Numbered from the stretch's first letter, positions 24,772-34,076 are shown. The stretch is 64,000 bases of DNA from CAVVKW01 sp963749035 (GCA_963749035.1 CAVVKW010000002.1:248001-312000); one strand, 5' to 3'. Made by a program: numbers and translations. The notes: a model not told the origin generated them from the letters alone.

Positions 24772-25959
24772 TCACTCCAGACTCGGGATCCGACGCATCG
24801 GATCGGCATCCGCCTCGTAATCGACCCCGTCGATCCCGAATCCAAACAGCTTGTAAAAATCCTTCTGGTAACCAGCAAAATCCCCGACGTCATCCAGCGA
24901 CTCCGTCGACACCGTGTGCCACACGCCTTCGATCTCGGCCTGAACGTCGTGCCGCATCTCCCAATCGTCGATCCGAATCCGGCCCGCCTCGTCCAGCTCC
25001 GGGCCCTCCGCCGAGCAATAGTGATCCGCGAACAACCGCTGGATTTGCTCGATGCACCCCTCGTGAATTTTTTTCTCTTTCATCACCTTGAACAAGATCG
25101 AGATGTAGAGCGGCACCACCGGGATCGCCGAACTCGCCTGCGTCACCAGCGCCTTGTTCACGGAAACCAGAGCCGTTCCCTCCCCGAAACGCTCGCTCAT
25201 CTGCTGGGCCGTCTTTTCCAGGTGCTGCTTCGCCCGCCCGATCGTTCCGTCGGTGTAGATCGCCCAGGTGATCTCCGGGCCAATGTAATTGTAGGCCACC
25301 GTCCGAAAGCCATCCGCCAGCGCACCCGCGTCCGCCAACGCATCGATCCACAACTTCCAATCCTCGCCCCCCATCACCTTCACCGTCTGATCGATTTCCT
25401 CTTCCGTGGCTGATTCGATCGTCACCGACTCGATCTCCTTCTTGTCGGTGTTGAGGTTCTTGTTCGTGTAGGTGTCGCCCGTTGGTTTCAGCACCGACTT
25501 GTAAACTTCGCCGGTCGCAGGATCGACCCGACGAGGGGATGCCAGGCTGTAAACCACCATGTCCACCTGACCCAGATCCGCCTTGATCGTCTCGATCACC
25601 TTCGACTTCATCTCATTCGAGAACGCGTCCCCGTTGAAACTCTTCGCGTAAAGGCCCGCCTCACCCGCCGCCTCCTCGAAAGCCGCCGTGTTGTACCATC
25701 CGGCCGACGCCGTTTTCTTCTCCGTCGGCTCTTTCTCGAAGAAGACACCGACCGTCTGCGCCTCGCCGCCAAACGCCGCCACGATCCGCGACGCGAGGCC
25801 GTATCCGGTCGACGAGCCCACGACCAGCACGCGCTTCGGCGCGTTCTCCAGCGGAGGCTGCGACTTCACGTAATCGATCTGCTCCCGCACGTGAGCCGCG
25901 CAGCCCTCCGGATGAGCCGTCGTGCAAATAAAACCGCGAATCTTGGGAGAAATGACCAT
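24772..25959 (-). CDS. fabV: Trans-2-enoyl-ACP/CoA reductase, FabV/TER type
   Basis: 395 aa from the internal ATG, matching the family N-terminus (MVISPKIRGFICTTAHPEGC). The NADH motif VGSSTGYGLASRI lies near 47-59. The catalytic Tyr-x8-Lys is visible in AIYTDGTIGRAK (~235-246), a spacing that separates FabV from FabI. It performs the last reduction of fatty-acid elongation and is insensitive to triclosan in known cases. The C-terminal region (LFGFGIDGVDYEADADP) is normal. Upstream 25960-26234 is a 275-base divergent region towards the sensor kinase; it holds a 13-bp palindrome at 26171-26183 but no clear promoter. Confidence 0.93.
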   Translation of the reverse strand: MVISPKIRGFICTTAHPEGCAAHVREQIDYVKSQPPLENAPKRVLVVGSSTGYGLASRIVAAFGGEAQTVGVFFEKEPTEKKTASAGWYNTAAFEEAAGEAGLYAKSFNGDAFSNEMKSKVIETIKADLGQVDMVVYSLASPRRVDPATGEVYKSVLKPTGDTYTNKNLNTDKKEIESVTIESATEEEIDQTVKVMGGEDWKLWIDALADAGALADGFRTVAYNYIGPEITWAIYTDGTIGRAKQHLEKTAQQMSERFGEGTALVSVNKALVTQASSAIPVVPLYISILFKVMKEKKIHEGCIEQIQRLFADHYCSAEGPELDEAGRIRIDDWEMRHDVQAEIEGVWHTVSTESLDDVGDFAGYQKDFYKLFGFGIDGVDYEADADPMRRIPSLE

Positions 25960-26170
25960 CCCCGTTCTTCGGATTTTCCGCTCCCTCACGCAAGCCTACG
26001 GATGCCAGCAGCGCGAGTGGTGAGAAGCGGGCCATCCGCTCCGCGAACGGTCGAACTCCAATAGGGTCAAGGAGCGGACAAGTGGTCGTCCGCACCTTCT
26101 CGGATCCGACGCAAACCGAACTCCGACCCTTAACCCGCCCCTCCGATCACAATTCACGCCGCGCCCACCC

Positions 26171-26183
26171 CAATTCCGAATTG
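26171..26183. repeat. 13-bp palindrome upstream of the sensor kinase
   Basis: CAATTC-C-GAATTG in the fabV/sensor-kinase intergenic region, 52 bases before the kinase GTG. A small dyad that may be a binding site; no independent support. Confidence 0.35.
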
Positions 26184-26234
26184 TCATGTCTCCTTATCAT
26201 TCGCATACTCTAAACCCTTCTTCCTAAGTCGTTC

Positions 26235-28358
26235 GTGAAGGTTCCTCGTCATACCCAGCACTCTACGAGCTCGGTGGTTCGCGGCGTCCCCCCGTCGGTC
26301 AGCGCACAACCACCACTCACCCACGACGCGGTGCTGGCAGCTAGTCCACCCGCGGTTCACGCGGAGGACGCCCCAAGTTCGCCGCTGGTCAGCCCTACCA
26401 AACCCGCGCTAAATCCAACGGCATTCATCCGTGCCATTGCCGCAGTGGCTGTTTCGATCACCCTCATCGTGATTTTCGGCTGGGCGACCCGGTGGCCCTT
26501 CATTACTCAGATCATCCCGAGCGGCCCGTCGATGAAACCCCAGACGGCATTCACCTATCTCGCGATTGCTGGCGCGCTGCTTGCCTATTCCGCGCGCCAT
26601 CCCGCACTCTCCCGCGTTCTCGCCTTATTCGCCCTCACCGTCGGGCTGACCGTTCTCGCCGAATGGTGCGGGTTCATCGGCTCCGATTTCGACCTTTGGC
26701 TCTTCGCGGACGCCGTTCTTTCCGAAGATACGCCCCACCCTGGACGAATGAGTCCGGCCACCGCTGTCGCCAGTATCATTCTCTCCTTGAGTCTGATTTG
26801 CCTCGGTCAAGCGTTCCTCCAGGCGGCCTCGGCCCAGATCCTCGCGATGATCACTCTCTTGGTCGGGGTGGTAGGCTGCCAATTCTACCTTCTCGACCTC
26901 AATGGTCGCCTGCTGGTCGACGCGTTTGCCACGGTTTCCATCCACAACGCGCTCGTGCTCATCGGTCTCAGCAGCGCAACCCTATTGTGCGAACCCGCAG
27001 CAGGTCCGATGTCTGTCGTTTGTTCGCCCCGCTCGGGAGGGCGTAACGCCCGCCGCCTCCTCCCGGCGATCCTCATCATTCTCATCGTTCTCGGCTGGGT
27101 ACGGATCACCGGGCAGTCGATTGGTTTCTACGATTCCGAGATCAGCGCAGTTCTCGTGATGACCACCGGATTTGTCGGGGTCGCCATCGGTGTTTGGATC
27201 AACGCACGCCGCCAGAATCAATGGGAAGCCACGTTCGAGGCTGAGCAAGCCCAAGCCACTCAGAGCCTTTGGCAAAGCGAACACCGTCTCAACGCCATCA
27301 TTCATTCCGCGATGGATGCGATCCTCACGTTCGACGAAAACCGTCGAATTCTTGATTTCAACACGGCAGCGGAGCGAATGTTTTGCTGCGACATAGCCAC
27401 CGCAAAACAACTCTCACTCGATGAGCTCATCCCAGGCCTCTCCACTCAGTCGGGATCGCAATATTCAGACTTTGCGGAATGGAGCCTCAAAAAGAAGCGA
27501 TTCTTTACGATCGGGCACCGTCAAGACGGTGAGGATTTTTACATCGAAGCGTCGATATCTCACCTTCAGTTGGAAATTGGCCAGATCTATACCGCTATCC
27601 TCCGAGACGTGACGGCGCGGGAAGAGTCCGACCAGCACAAACGGCGCCTGACAGCCCAACTTCGCAGCCTCGCTCTCAAGCTCCAGTCCATCCGCGAAGA
27701 AGAACGGATTGCACTCGCTCGGGAGATCCACGATGTCCTCGCGCCGGAATTGACCGCCGCTAAGCTCGACGCCGCTTTCGTCGCCAAGCACCTCCAGGAC
27801 TCCGATCAATCTACCCGTCCAGATTCAAACTCGACCCGCCTTGCCGAACTCGAACGGTCAATCGACTCCAGCATTAGTTTAGTCCAGCGAATCGCCAGTG
27901 ATCTCCGTCCCGTCGTCCTTGATCGATTTGGCTTACCTGCCGCAACCAAGTGGCAGGTCGAAACATTTGAGAAAAAGACCGGCATCGAGTGCCGCGTCGA
28001 ACTCACCGACGATCCGCTCGTTTACACCGATGAGCAAGCGACGGCACTCTTTCGAATTCTCCAGGAAAGCCTCACGAACGCAGCCCGACATTCAGAAGCT
28101 TCCCAACTTCACGTTGCCTTGGAAGCTCTTCCTGAATCGACTCGCCTGACGATCTCCGACGACGGGTGTGGCATTCCATCGCATCGACTGACCGACATGC
28201 GCTCACTAGGTCTGCTTGGGATGCAGGAACGAGCTGCGGGGGTCGGAGCGACCATTTCAATCGAGAATGCTTCACCGACGGGCACCAGAGTGGTTGTGAA
28301 ACTCCCTCGACCTGACCGCTCCAAAAACACTTCACCTCATGCGCATACTTGTAGCTGA
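26235..28358 (+). CDS. Membrane sensor histidine kinase, NarX/HisKA_3 type with PAS domain
   Basis: 707 aa, GTG start. After a ~60-residue Pro/Ser-rich cytoplasmic tail come about eight hydrophobic helices (65-325), forming an integral-membrane sensor. A PAS domain covers ~345-462 (HSAMDAILTFDENRRILDFN). The HisKA_3 box has His499 in RIALAREIHDVLAPE, and the HATPase part has FRILQESLTNAARHSEAS, SDDGCGIP and LGLLGMQERAAGVG. It overlaps its response regulator by 20 bases and is surely its kinase. Signal unknown. A start further downstream, near residue 56, would remove the odd N-terminal tail. Confidence 0.9.
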   Translation: MKVPRHTQHSTSSVVRGVPPSVSAQPPLTHDAVLAASPPAVHAEDAPSSPLVSPTKPALNPTAFIRAIAAVAVSITLIVIFGWATRWPFITQIIPSGPSMKPQTAFTYLAIAGALLAYSARHPALSRVLALFALTVGLTVLAEWCGFIGSDFDLWLFADAVLSEDTPHPGRMSPATAVASIILSLSLICLGQAFLQAASAQILAMITLLVGVVGCQFYLLDLNGRLLVDAFATVSIHNALVLIGLSSATLLCEPAAGPMSVVCSPRSGGRNARRLLPAILIILIVLGWVRITGQSIGFYDSEISAVLVMTTGFVGVAIGVWINARRQNQWEATFEAEQAQATQSLWQSEHRLNAIIHSAMDAILTFDENRRILDFNTAAERMFCCDIATAKQLSLDELIPGLSTQSGSQYSDFAEWSLKKKRFFTIGHRQDGEDFYIEASISHLQLEIGQIYTAILRDVTAREESDQHKRRLTAQLRSLALKLQSIREEERIALAREIHDVLAPELTAAKLDAAFVAKHLQDSDQSTRPDSNSTRLAELERSIDSSISLVQRIASDLRPVVLDRFGLPAATKWQVETFEKKTGIECRVELTDDPLVYTDEQATALFRILQESLTNAARHSEASQLHVALEALPESTRLTISDDGCGIPSHRLTDMRSLGLLGMQERAAGVGATISIENASPTGTRVVVKLPRPDRSKNTSPHAHTCS

Positions 28359-28998
28359 CGATCACCCGCTTCTGCGCGAAGGGTTGATACGAATTATCCG
28401 GGAGGAATTTCCCGAAGCGTCCTTCGGAGAAGCCAGCTCGACCGGAGAAGCCATCGACCGACTTCATCAGGGCACGTGGGACGTTGTCCTCCTCGACATT
28501 TGCATGCCGGGCCGTGGCGGCATTGATATCCTTGGAGAATCACAGCAACTCGCACCGTCCTCTCCCGTGCTCATTGTCAGCTCTGCCCCGGAGGATCAAC
28601 TCGGCATTCGCTCAATCAAAGGCGGGGCCGCAGGTTACTTGAACAAACAGGCCGCCAGCGGGGAGCTCATCGGCGCAATCCGCAAAATTCTCGATGGCGG
28701 GCGCTACATCACGCCGACGCTCGCGGAGCAGCTCGCCCAAGAAATCTCCCAACCGTCCGCTAAGCATCCGCACCAAAATCTCTCGAATCGCGAATTCGAA
28801 GTTTTCGAATGTTTGATCCGAGAGATGACGTTGAAGGAGATCGCAGCCGAACTTTGTATCAGCCCCAAGACCGCGAGCACCTTCCGGGGACGCATCCTCG
28901 AGAAGCTCGGCGTGCACAATGACATTGGACTCGCTAATTATGCCCACGATCATGGCCTCCGCCATCTCTTCGCGCCGAGCGGCAAACGGGCGCTTTAA
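28339..28998 (+). CDS. NarL/LuxR-family response regulator paired with the kinase
   Basis: 219 aa. Receiver 1-120 with DD at 7-8, phospho-acceptor Asp53 (VLLDICMPG) and Lys near 107 (GYLNKQA). LuxR-type HTH 148-208 (LSNREFEVFECLIREMTLKE, then ISPKTASTFRGRILEKLGV). The ATG lies inside the end of the kinase gene, so translation is coupled. The next gene downstream in the same direction encodes a PEP-CTERM protein, making that gene a candidate target. Confidence 0.93.
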   Translation: MRILVADDHPLLREGLIRIIREEFPEASFGEASSTGEAIDRLHQGTWDVVLLDICMPGRGGIDILGESQQLAPSSPVLIVSSAPEDQLGIRSIKGGAAGYLNKQAASGELIGAIRKILDGGRYITPTLAEQLAQEISQPSAKHPHQNLSNREFEVFECLIREMTLKEIAAELCISPKTASTFRGRILEKLGVHNDIGLANYAHDHGLRHLFAPSGKRAL

Positions 28999-29020
28999 AG
29001 CGGCCAGCGCAGCCTCGTCC

Positions 29021-29038
29021 TGTAGGCCGACGCCTACA
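29021..29038 (+). terminator. Hairpin after the two-component operon
   Basis: TGTAGGC/GCCTACA stem of 7 bp with loop CGAC, 22 bases after the regulator stop, followed by CCTTTCC, a weak T-tract. A GC hairpin of this compact type could end the kinase-regulator transcript. Confidence 0.5.
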
Positions 29039-29211
29039 CCTTTCCTGTCCAATGACCTACGGGTCGTTGAGACACCTCCCAATTGAGGCGAGAGCACCTC
29101 GGTAGGTATTCTCAAGGGCAACAGAAGTTGCTGCAGCCGAGAGCCTCACTACGGGGTTTTAAGCCAATTCCGGCCGGTTCGGCATTTCTGCCCAAACCCC
29201 AACCTCATACC
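29039..29211 (+). promoter_or_regulatory. Structured leader of the PEP-CTERM gene
   Basis: 173 bases between the hairpin above and the PEP-CTERM start. Three small perfect hairpins lie in a row: GACC/GGTC at 29054-29065, GAGG/CCTC at 29085-29100, and GCAAC-AGAA-GTTGC at 29118-29131. A GC-rich segment CCGGCCGGTTCGGC follows near 29170. It may be a structured 5' UTR; it matches no riboswitch consensus I can recall. Confidence 0.35.
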
Positions 29212-29988
29212 ATGAAGATGACCTCAAAATCCTTCGTCCTTGGAGCAGTCCTAAGCCTTTCTGCCCTTCCTTTGGGCCAAACGGCGACGATCAGCTACAA
29301 CTCAGCATTCTCAGATTTGGCGATCACCGGCTCCGCCTCGAGCGACTTCGGAATCAACGCTCTCTATACCGATACCGGAATTGACAGCTCCGTGTTCTCG
29401 TTGCCGAAATTTGATCCGGCCCTCGGAACCCTGAATTCCGTGACCTTCACGATCGCACTGTCCGACCGAACGACCGACGCGGCATTCTCTCAATCCGGGG
29501 TGTCTCTGGCCATCGGAGCGATTTCGCTCGATCGATCCTTATCGCTCACGGTCGACGGCATCGGTGGCTCAGTCGCTAGCGGCACTGCCAACCTTTCCGG
29601 CGCTCCGCTAGCAGCACTCCTCGGGATCGCGCTGAGCCCAGCCGTAGCGACCAATGGATCGATAATCGACAACCCGGCAGTGAGCGGTCTTGCGACTGCG
29701 GCAATCACCGACTCCCCGTCCTTGGCAGCGGTCACCGGACCCGGCACGTTCGATCTCACGTTGTCGGGATCGGACACGTATTCCTTTTCGACGTTGGTCT
29801 CGATTGGCACCGCATCGTGGGGAGGAACAACCGACTATTCCGGTTTGGGAAGCGTGTCATTCGATTACACCGCGGTTCCAGAGCCTTCCACCGGCACAGC
29901 AGTTCTGCTCGCCGCCGCGGCTCTGATTGCAGTCCGCCATCGGAGGCGATCAGGCAAAAATCTCAAAGCGTCATCCGCGACGTCGTAA
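29212..29988 (+). CDS. PEP-CTERM exported protein, choice-of-anchor-type
   Basis: 258 aa. Signal peptide ~1-24 (cleavage after GQTA) fixes the start at the internal ATG. The body is beta-rich, Ser/Thr/Gly-rich and lacks Cys (TATISYNSAFSDLAITG onward). The C-terminus is a full PEP-CTERM sorting signal: VPEPST at ~226-231, a hydrophobic helix and a basic tail RHRRRSG. Such proteins are processed by an exosortase (EpsH/XrtA type), not encoded here, and are linked to exopolysaccharide surfaces. It is followed by a strong terminator and is probably a single-gene unit. Confidence 0.85.
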   Translation: MKMTSKSFVLGAVLSLSALPLGQTATISYNSAFSDLAITGSASSDFGINALYTDTGIDSSVFSLPKFDPALGTLNSVTFTIALSDRTTDAAFSQSGVSLAIGAISLDRSLSLTVDGIGGSVASGTANLSGAPLAALLGIALSPAVATNGSIIDNPAVSGLATAAITDSPSLAAVTGPGTFDLTLSGSDTYSFSTLVSIGTASWGGTTDYSGLGSVSFDYTAVPEPSTGTAVLLAAAALIAVRHRRRSGKNLKASSATS

Positions 29989-30017
29989 ACCTGCGTCCAT
30001 TTACAATTGGAGGAATT

Positions 30018-30053
30018 GGCGGGGCCCCTTACGCGGGACCCGCCGATTTTCTT
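30018..30053 (+). terminator. Rho-independent terminator of the PEP-CTERM gene
   Basis: Stem GGCGGG/CCCGCC with additional inner CCC/GGG pairing, 30018-30044, followed by GATTTTCTTT. The gap up to 30148 holds nothing else recognisable. Confidence 0.85.
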
Positions 30054-30148
30054 TGAGATCAGCTCCTGTGAACCGCGAAGTCGACGGACCAAACATTCCC
30101 ATCATCGCCCAATCGCCCACGGAACGGGCAAACTGTGAAGCTGACAAC

Positions 30149-31270
30149 TCACTCCCCCGCCCGCATCCCAACGATCTCCCCCGCGTAGCCCGTCATCTCC
30201 AAATACCCGAGTCCCGTCCGACTCCCGCTCGCCCGGACGCTGCCTTCCCAATACGCCACCGGCTCTAGCACCTGCTCCTGCGCGTCCATCCGCGCTTCGA
30301 CCACGAGATCAATCCCTAGCTTCGGCACCGCCACCTTCCACTCCACCGGATACTCGCCACCCGTTGCTTCGCTCGCCCAATTCCGGACCGGTTCCAGCGA
30401 GAAATCCTCATCCGAGATCGCAACTCCTACCCCTTCAGTATCGACGAACGTGCCACTCGAATACTCGTCCCTCCCCCCACCGCGCTTCCGGATCTGGAAC
30501 AACATCAACTCCGTCCCGTCGTCAAACTGGAGACTAAACCAATCCCACCCGACCTGATCCTCCCCAAGTTGATTCGTCGCCCACTCGTGGTCGAACCAAC
30601 TCAGCCCCTTCACCGCAAACTCCTCCCCGTCGACCGTCACCGTCCCCGACGTTGCCAATCGCGTGAGCGAGTAATAGTGCGAGGCCCGCCCCACTCCTGC
30701 CGCCTTCTGACTCACCCCGTCCCGCCCGTGAAACACCGGACTCTTCTCCGACGCCAACGTCAGCTTCAACTCCGCACCGTCACCCTCTCCGCGGATCCGG
30801 ATCTCATTCCCCCCCTCGAGAAACCACACCTCGCTCGGACCCACCCACGCCACCCGTTCGCCTTCATCCGCCGTCCCCGCTTCCCCGTAAGCTCCTCGTG
30901 ACACCTCCTGACCGTGAAGGTAGCTTCCGCCAGCCAAGTCACTCAGCCCAAAGTGAGCCAGATACACGTCGTTCGCCACAAATCGCGAGCGCCGCTCAAC
31001 CCTCTCGTCGGACGGAATCACTCCCTGACGAAAGATCGTCAGTTGATACCCAAATTCCCGTCCGCCCTTCGCGCGCAGATTCCCGGTGAAATACCACCAC
31101 TCCGTTTTGAAGTCCGCGTGATCCCCGTGATCCCGCGGGAACTCCGCCGCCCAAGCTCGATCGGCCGTCCGCCACCCTGCTTCCAGACTCCCGACCGGTA
31201 TGATCACCAGCCAACCGCAGACGAGCGCGATAAGAACCGCGATCGCCGATTGGAAAAATCTACGAGCCAC
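30149..31270 (-). CDS. AttH/CrtC-family lipocalin-like protein
   Basis: 373 aa if it begins at GTG 31270, right before the hydrophobic signal/anchor (RRFFQSAIAVLIALVCGWL); an ATG at 31345 would extend it into the desaturase gene. Two lipocalin-like halves follow the signature FPRDHGDHADFKTEWWYFTG near 47-66, and WFDHEWATNQLG near 238-249. This family includes the carotenoid hydratase CrtC and secreted AttH proteins; many bacterial members are of unknown function. No carotenoid genes are nearby. It lies 26 bases after the desaturase stop, so the two are likely co-expressed, which would fit a lipid substrate. Confidence 0.75.
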   Translation of the reverse strand: MARRFFQSAIAVLIALVCGWLVIIPVGSLEAGWRTADRAWAAEFPRDHGDHADFKTEWWYFTGNLRAKGGREFGYQLTIFRQGVIPSDERVERRSRFVANDVYLAHFGLSDLAGGSYLHGQEVSRGAYGEAGTADEGERVAWVGPSEVWFLEGGNEIRIRGEGDGAELKLTLASEKSPVFHGRDGVSQKAAGVGRASHYYSLTRLATSGTVTVDGEEFAVKGLSWFDHEWATNQLGEDQVGWDWFSLQFDDGTELMLFQIRKRGGGRDEYSSGTFVDTEGVGVAISDEDFSLEPVRNWASEATGGEYPVEWKVAVPKLGIDLVVEARMDAQEQVLEPVAYWEGSVRASGSRTGLGYLEMTGYAGEIVGMRAGE

Positions 31271-31296
31271 CGCCCGTTCTCCCGCGTCGGGACCGA

Positions 31297-32448
31297 TCAA
31301 GCGGCAACCATGGCGCTGAACGCCATCTGCCGCGCGCTGCTCCACTCACGCATCGAGTCGCGCAGACGATCCGTCGCTTCCGCCAGCTCACGCTTCAGCT
31401 CCAGACGACGGGTCCGCGAATATTCGCTACCCCGCTTGGCCGCCTCGCGACTCTCTGCCAGCAATTGCTCCCACGCCGCCACGGAAGCGTGCATGCGCTC
31501 CTGCGCCGCGTTCAGCACGCCCTTGACGGAATCGCACACCACGCCCTGATACGACGACATCTTTTCCTCGAGGTGGCGCTGCTGCTCCGCGATCTGCGCC
31601 TTGATGATCCGCTCTTCACCGACCCGGCGAAGGTTCGAGACCAACCCAAGCTTGTGCAACGTCCAGATCATCCACTTCGTCGGGTCAAACTGCCAGGGCT
31701 TCACGCCGTTCCGGTAGTCGTATTGGAACTCGTGGTGGTAATTATGATACCCCTCGCCAAACGTAAAGATCGCCATCAGAAAGCTGTCGCGCGCCGAGAT
31801 GTTCGACGAATACGGGCGGTCACCAATCCAGTGGCAAAGCGAGTTGATGCAAAACGTCATGTGATGCACGAAAACCGTGCGCGCCACGCCCGCCAAAAGA
31901 AACGCACCCAGCGCCGCAGTCCCCCCGCCGACCAGATACCCGATGGCTGCCGGCAGCGCAAAGCCCATGCCGACCGCGACCAGTGGGTAATACTTGTGCT
32001 GCCACCAAGCCAACTTGTCCTTCTGGAGATCGCGCACCCACGTCAGCGGAGTATCCGGCCCCGTGCGGAACAACAGCCAACCGATGTGCGCGTGGAAGAA
32101 CCCCTTCGAAATGTCATACGGATCTTCGTCGTGATCGACGTGCTTGTGATGCCGACGGTGATCCGCACACCAACCCAGCGCCGACCCCTCGAAGGCCGCC
32201 GCACCAAAGAGCAACGTGTAGAGCTTCACCGGCCACTTCGCGTTGAAGGTCAGGTGGGAAAACAACCGATGATACCCCAGCGTAATGCTCAGTCCCGTCG
32301 AGAGAAAGAAGAACAGAAACAGCCCAGCCTGAAACGCGTCCACCCCGTGGTGCCAGATGTAATACGGCACGGCGGTGCAGGTCGTGACGAATGTGCCGAT
32401 CAGAAACGCGCTGTTGATCCAGCGCACCTTGTTAAGAGAAAACTTCAT
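31297..32448 (-). CDS. Delta-9-type fatty-acid desaturase with coiled-coil C-terminal extension
   Basis: 383 aa from the internal ATG. Integral-membrane di-iron desaturase: histidine boxes HRLFSH (60-65), HRRHH (97-101) and HNYHH (235-239) with the usual hydrophobic pairs around them. Introduces a cis double bond in acyl chains at the membrane. From ~278 to the end an extra ~105 residues rich in Glu, Arg, Gln and Ala (AQIAEQQRHLEEKMSS, LELKRELAEATDRLRDSM) are predicted to be helical and coiled-coil; standard bacterial desaturases stop near 280-310. No SD is seen. Confidence 0.9.
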   Translation of the reverse strand: MKFSLNKVRWINSAFLIGTFVTTCTAVPYYIWHHGVDAFQAGLFLFFFLSTGLSITLGYHRLFSHLTFNAKWPVKLYTLLFGAAAFEGSALGWCADHRRHHKHVDHDEDPYDISKGFFHAHIGWLLFRTGPDTPLTWVRDLQKDKLAWWQHKYYPLVAVGMGFALPAAIGYLVGGGTAALGAFLLAGVARTVFVHHMTFCINSLCHWIGDRPYSSNISARDSFLMAIFTFGEGYHNYHHEFQYDYRNGVKPWQFDPTKWMIWTLHKLGLVSNLRRVGEERIIKAQIAEQQRHLEEKMSSYQGVVCDSVKGVLNAAQERMHASVAAWEQLLAESREAAKRGSEYSRTRRLELKRELAEATDRLRDSMREWSSARQMAFSAMVAA

Positions 32449-32586
32449 TAAAAAAGTGGGGTAATTACGAAGCGCGTAAAGTGGAGGCCATCCCACCCCG
32501 TGTCAACCGACATCATCACCACGTCGCGCGATCCATTTGCCCTCATTCCTCGCTCCCCGACCGCAGAATCCCCCGCGCCGTTTCCG

Positions 32587-32614
32587 CAATTCGTAATTCT
32601 TAAATCCCGAATCT
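32587..32614 (+). repeat. 7-bp repeat leader of trpS
   Basis: Units CAATTCG, TAATTCT, TAAATCC and CGAATCT in register, ending 19 bases before the ATG. No Shine-Dalgarno sequence. Confidence 0.55.
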
Positions 32615-32633
32615 TCCGCCACACTCCCGTCCC

Positions 32634-33599
32634 ATGCGAATTCTCTCCGGCATCCAACCCTCCGGCAAAGCCCACCTTGGCCGCTACTTTGGGATGATGC
32701 GCCCGGCTATCGAGCTGCAGGACCAAGGCCAGGCTCTCTACTTCATCGCCGATCTCCACGCCCTCACCTCCGTCCGCGACCCCGCCTCGTTGCGCGAAAA
32801 CACTCGTGACCTCGCGATCGACTTCCTCGCCTGCGGCCTCGATCCAACCCGTGCCACCTTCTTCCGCCAATCCGACGTCCCGGCCGTCACCGAGCTCGCC
32901 TGGATTCTCTCGACCCTCACCCCCATGGGGCTCCTCGAGCGTTGCCACTCCTACAAGGACAAAACGGCGCGCGGCCTCCCCGCCACCCACGGCCTCTTCG
33001 CCTATCCCGTTCTCATGGCCGCCGACATCCTGCTCTACGACAGCGACCTCGTACCCGTCGGGAAGGACCAGAAACAACACCTAGAAGTCACCCGGGATAT
33101 CGCCATCAAACTCAACGAAGCCTACGGCACCGGCACGGTCAAACTCCCTGAACCCAGCATCCAGCAAGCGACGGCGACCGTCCCCGGCCTCGACGGCGCC
33201 AAGATGTCGGCCAGTTACGGCAACACCATCGACATCTTCGAATCCGAGAAATCCCTGAAGAAAAAGATCATGGGCATCCCCACCGATTCCACCCCGGTCG
33301 AAGCCCCCAAGCCAACCGAAGATTCCACCATCCTCGCTCTGCACCAGCTCGTCGCGTCCGAAGCCGACCACGCCGCTCTCGTCGCGGCTTTCCAAGCTGG
33401 CGGCCACGGCTACGGCGACTTCAAGAAGCGACTCCTCGCGGCGACTTGGGAATACTTCGCCCCAATGCGCCAACGCCGAGAAGACCTCCTCGGCGATCCC
33501 GGATACGTCGAGCGGGTCCTCAACGACGGCGCCCGGCAGGCCAACGAAATCGCCGAAGCCGTGCTCGCTCGCGTGAAAATCGCCGTCGGTCTCGCGTAG
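32634..33599 (+). CDS. trpS: Tryptophanyl-tRNA synthetase
   Basis: 321 aa, class I synthetase. HIGH-equivalent PSGKAHLGRYFG at 9-20, tryptophan/ATP pocket residues in YPVLMAADILLYDSD (~123-137), VGKDQKQHLEVTRDIA, and KMSKS-equivalent GAKMSASYGN near 182-191. Somewhat shorter than Escherichia coli TrpS, but all landmarks are present. Single gene; the small downstream gene begins 57 bases after the stop. Confidence 0.95.
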   Translation: MRILSGIQPSGKAHLGRYFGMMRPAIELQDQGQALYFIADLHALTSVRDPASLRENTRDLAIDFLACGLDPTRATFFRQSDVPAVTELAWILSTLTPMGLLERCHSYKDKTARGLPATHGLFAYPVLMAADILLYDSDLVPVGKDQKQHLEVTRDIAIKLNEAYGTGTVKLPEPSIQQATATVPGLDGAKMSASYGNTIDIFESEKSLKKKIMGIPTDSTPVEAPKPTEDSTILALHQLVASEADHAALVAAFQAGGHGYGDFKKRLLAATWEYFAPMRQRREDLLGDPGYVERVLNDGARQANEIAEAVLARVKIAVGLA

Positions 33600-33656
33600 C
33601 GCTTCGTCCGGTTTTCCTTGCGCTCGCGCCCCGGCAGGACGAAAGATTCTCCATCT

Positions 33657-33920
33657 ATGATCGAACTGGAGGTTTACGCGGCTGGAGTTCGCAACGCGGA
33701 CAAAATGATGGGGCTCGCCCTCGAGTTGGATACGCTCCAAAACCTGCGCTACAAGGTCGATACGAACCACGACATCGTTTACATGGAGTTCGACGACAAA
33801 GCGCCGACCGTCTCGGCCCTCCGCTCCCTTTTCAGCAAAGCCGGGCTCGACGCCAAATTCGTCGGCGCCCTCCCCGAAGGCATTTCCGCGAAGACGAAAA
33901 CACAGCGTCTCGACGTTTGA
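33657..33920 (+). CDS. Small conserved-looking protein, ferredoxin-like fold possible
   Basis: 87 aa from the internal ATG. The beta-alpha-beta rhythm (IELEVYAAGVRNADKMMGLA, LRYKVDTNHDIVYMEF, TVSALRSLFSKAGLDAKFVG) resembles HMA/ACT-type ferredoxin folds, but the metal-binding CxxC is absent. Family not recognised. Codon use matches its neighbours, and it sits between trpS and mlaE on the same strand. A 156-base gap follows with no visible feature. Confidence 0.6.
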   Translation: MIELEVYAAGVRNADKMMGLALELDTLQNLRYKVDTNHDIVYMEFDDKAPTVSALRSLFSKAGLDAKFVGALPEGISAKTKTQRLDV

Positions 33921-34076
33921 TCTCGAGCGGACGCCGCGATTCCCCCGGTCCCGGTCGCCTCGGCGGTTTCCCGCCGTCCCGCGCCACCGAGGACCCAACA
34001 CCTTCAGAGGACCGCGGCCCCCGCCGTCGCCGATCCATCACCCAATTGCTCTAGCTCGTCTCGAGCCCCGGGATAA

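Noticed and set aside
33921..34076. Possible small gene or RNA between the 87-aa protein and mlaE
   Set aside because: Only GC-rich sequence with no ORF, hairpin plus T-tract, or promoter that I could support.
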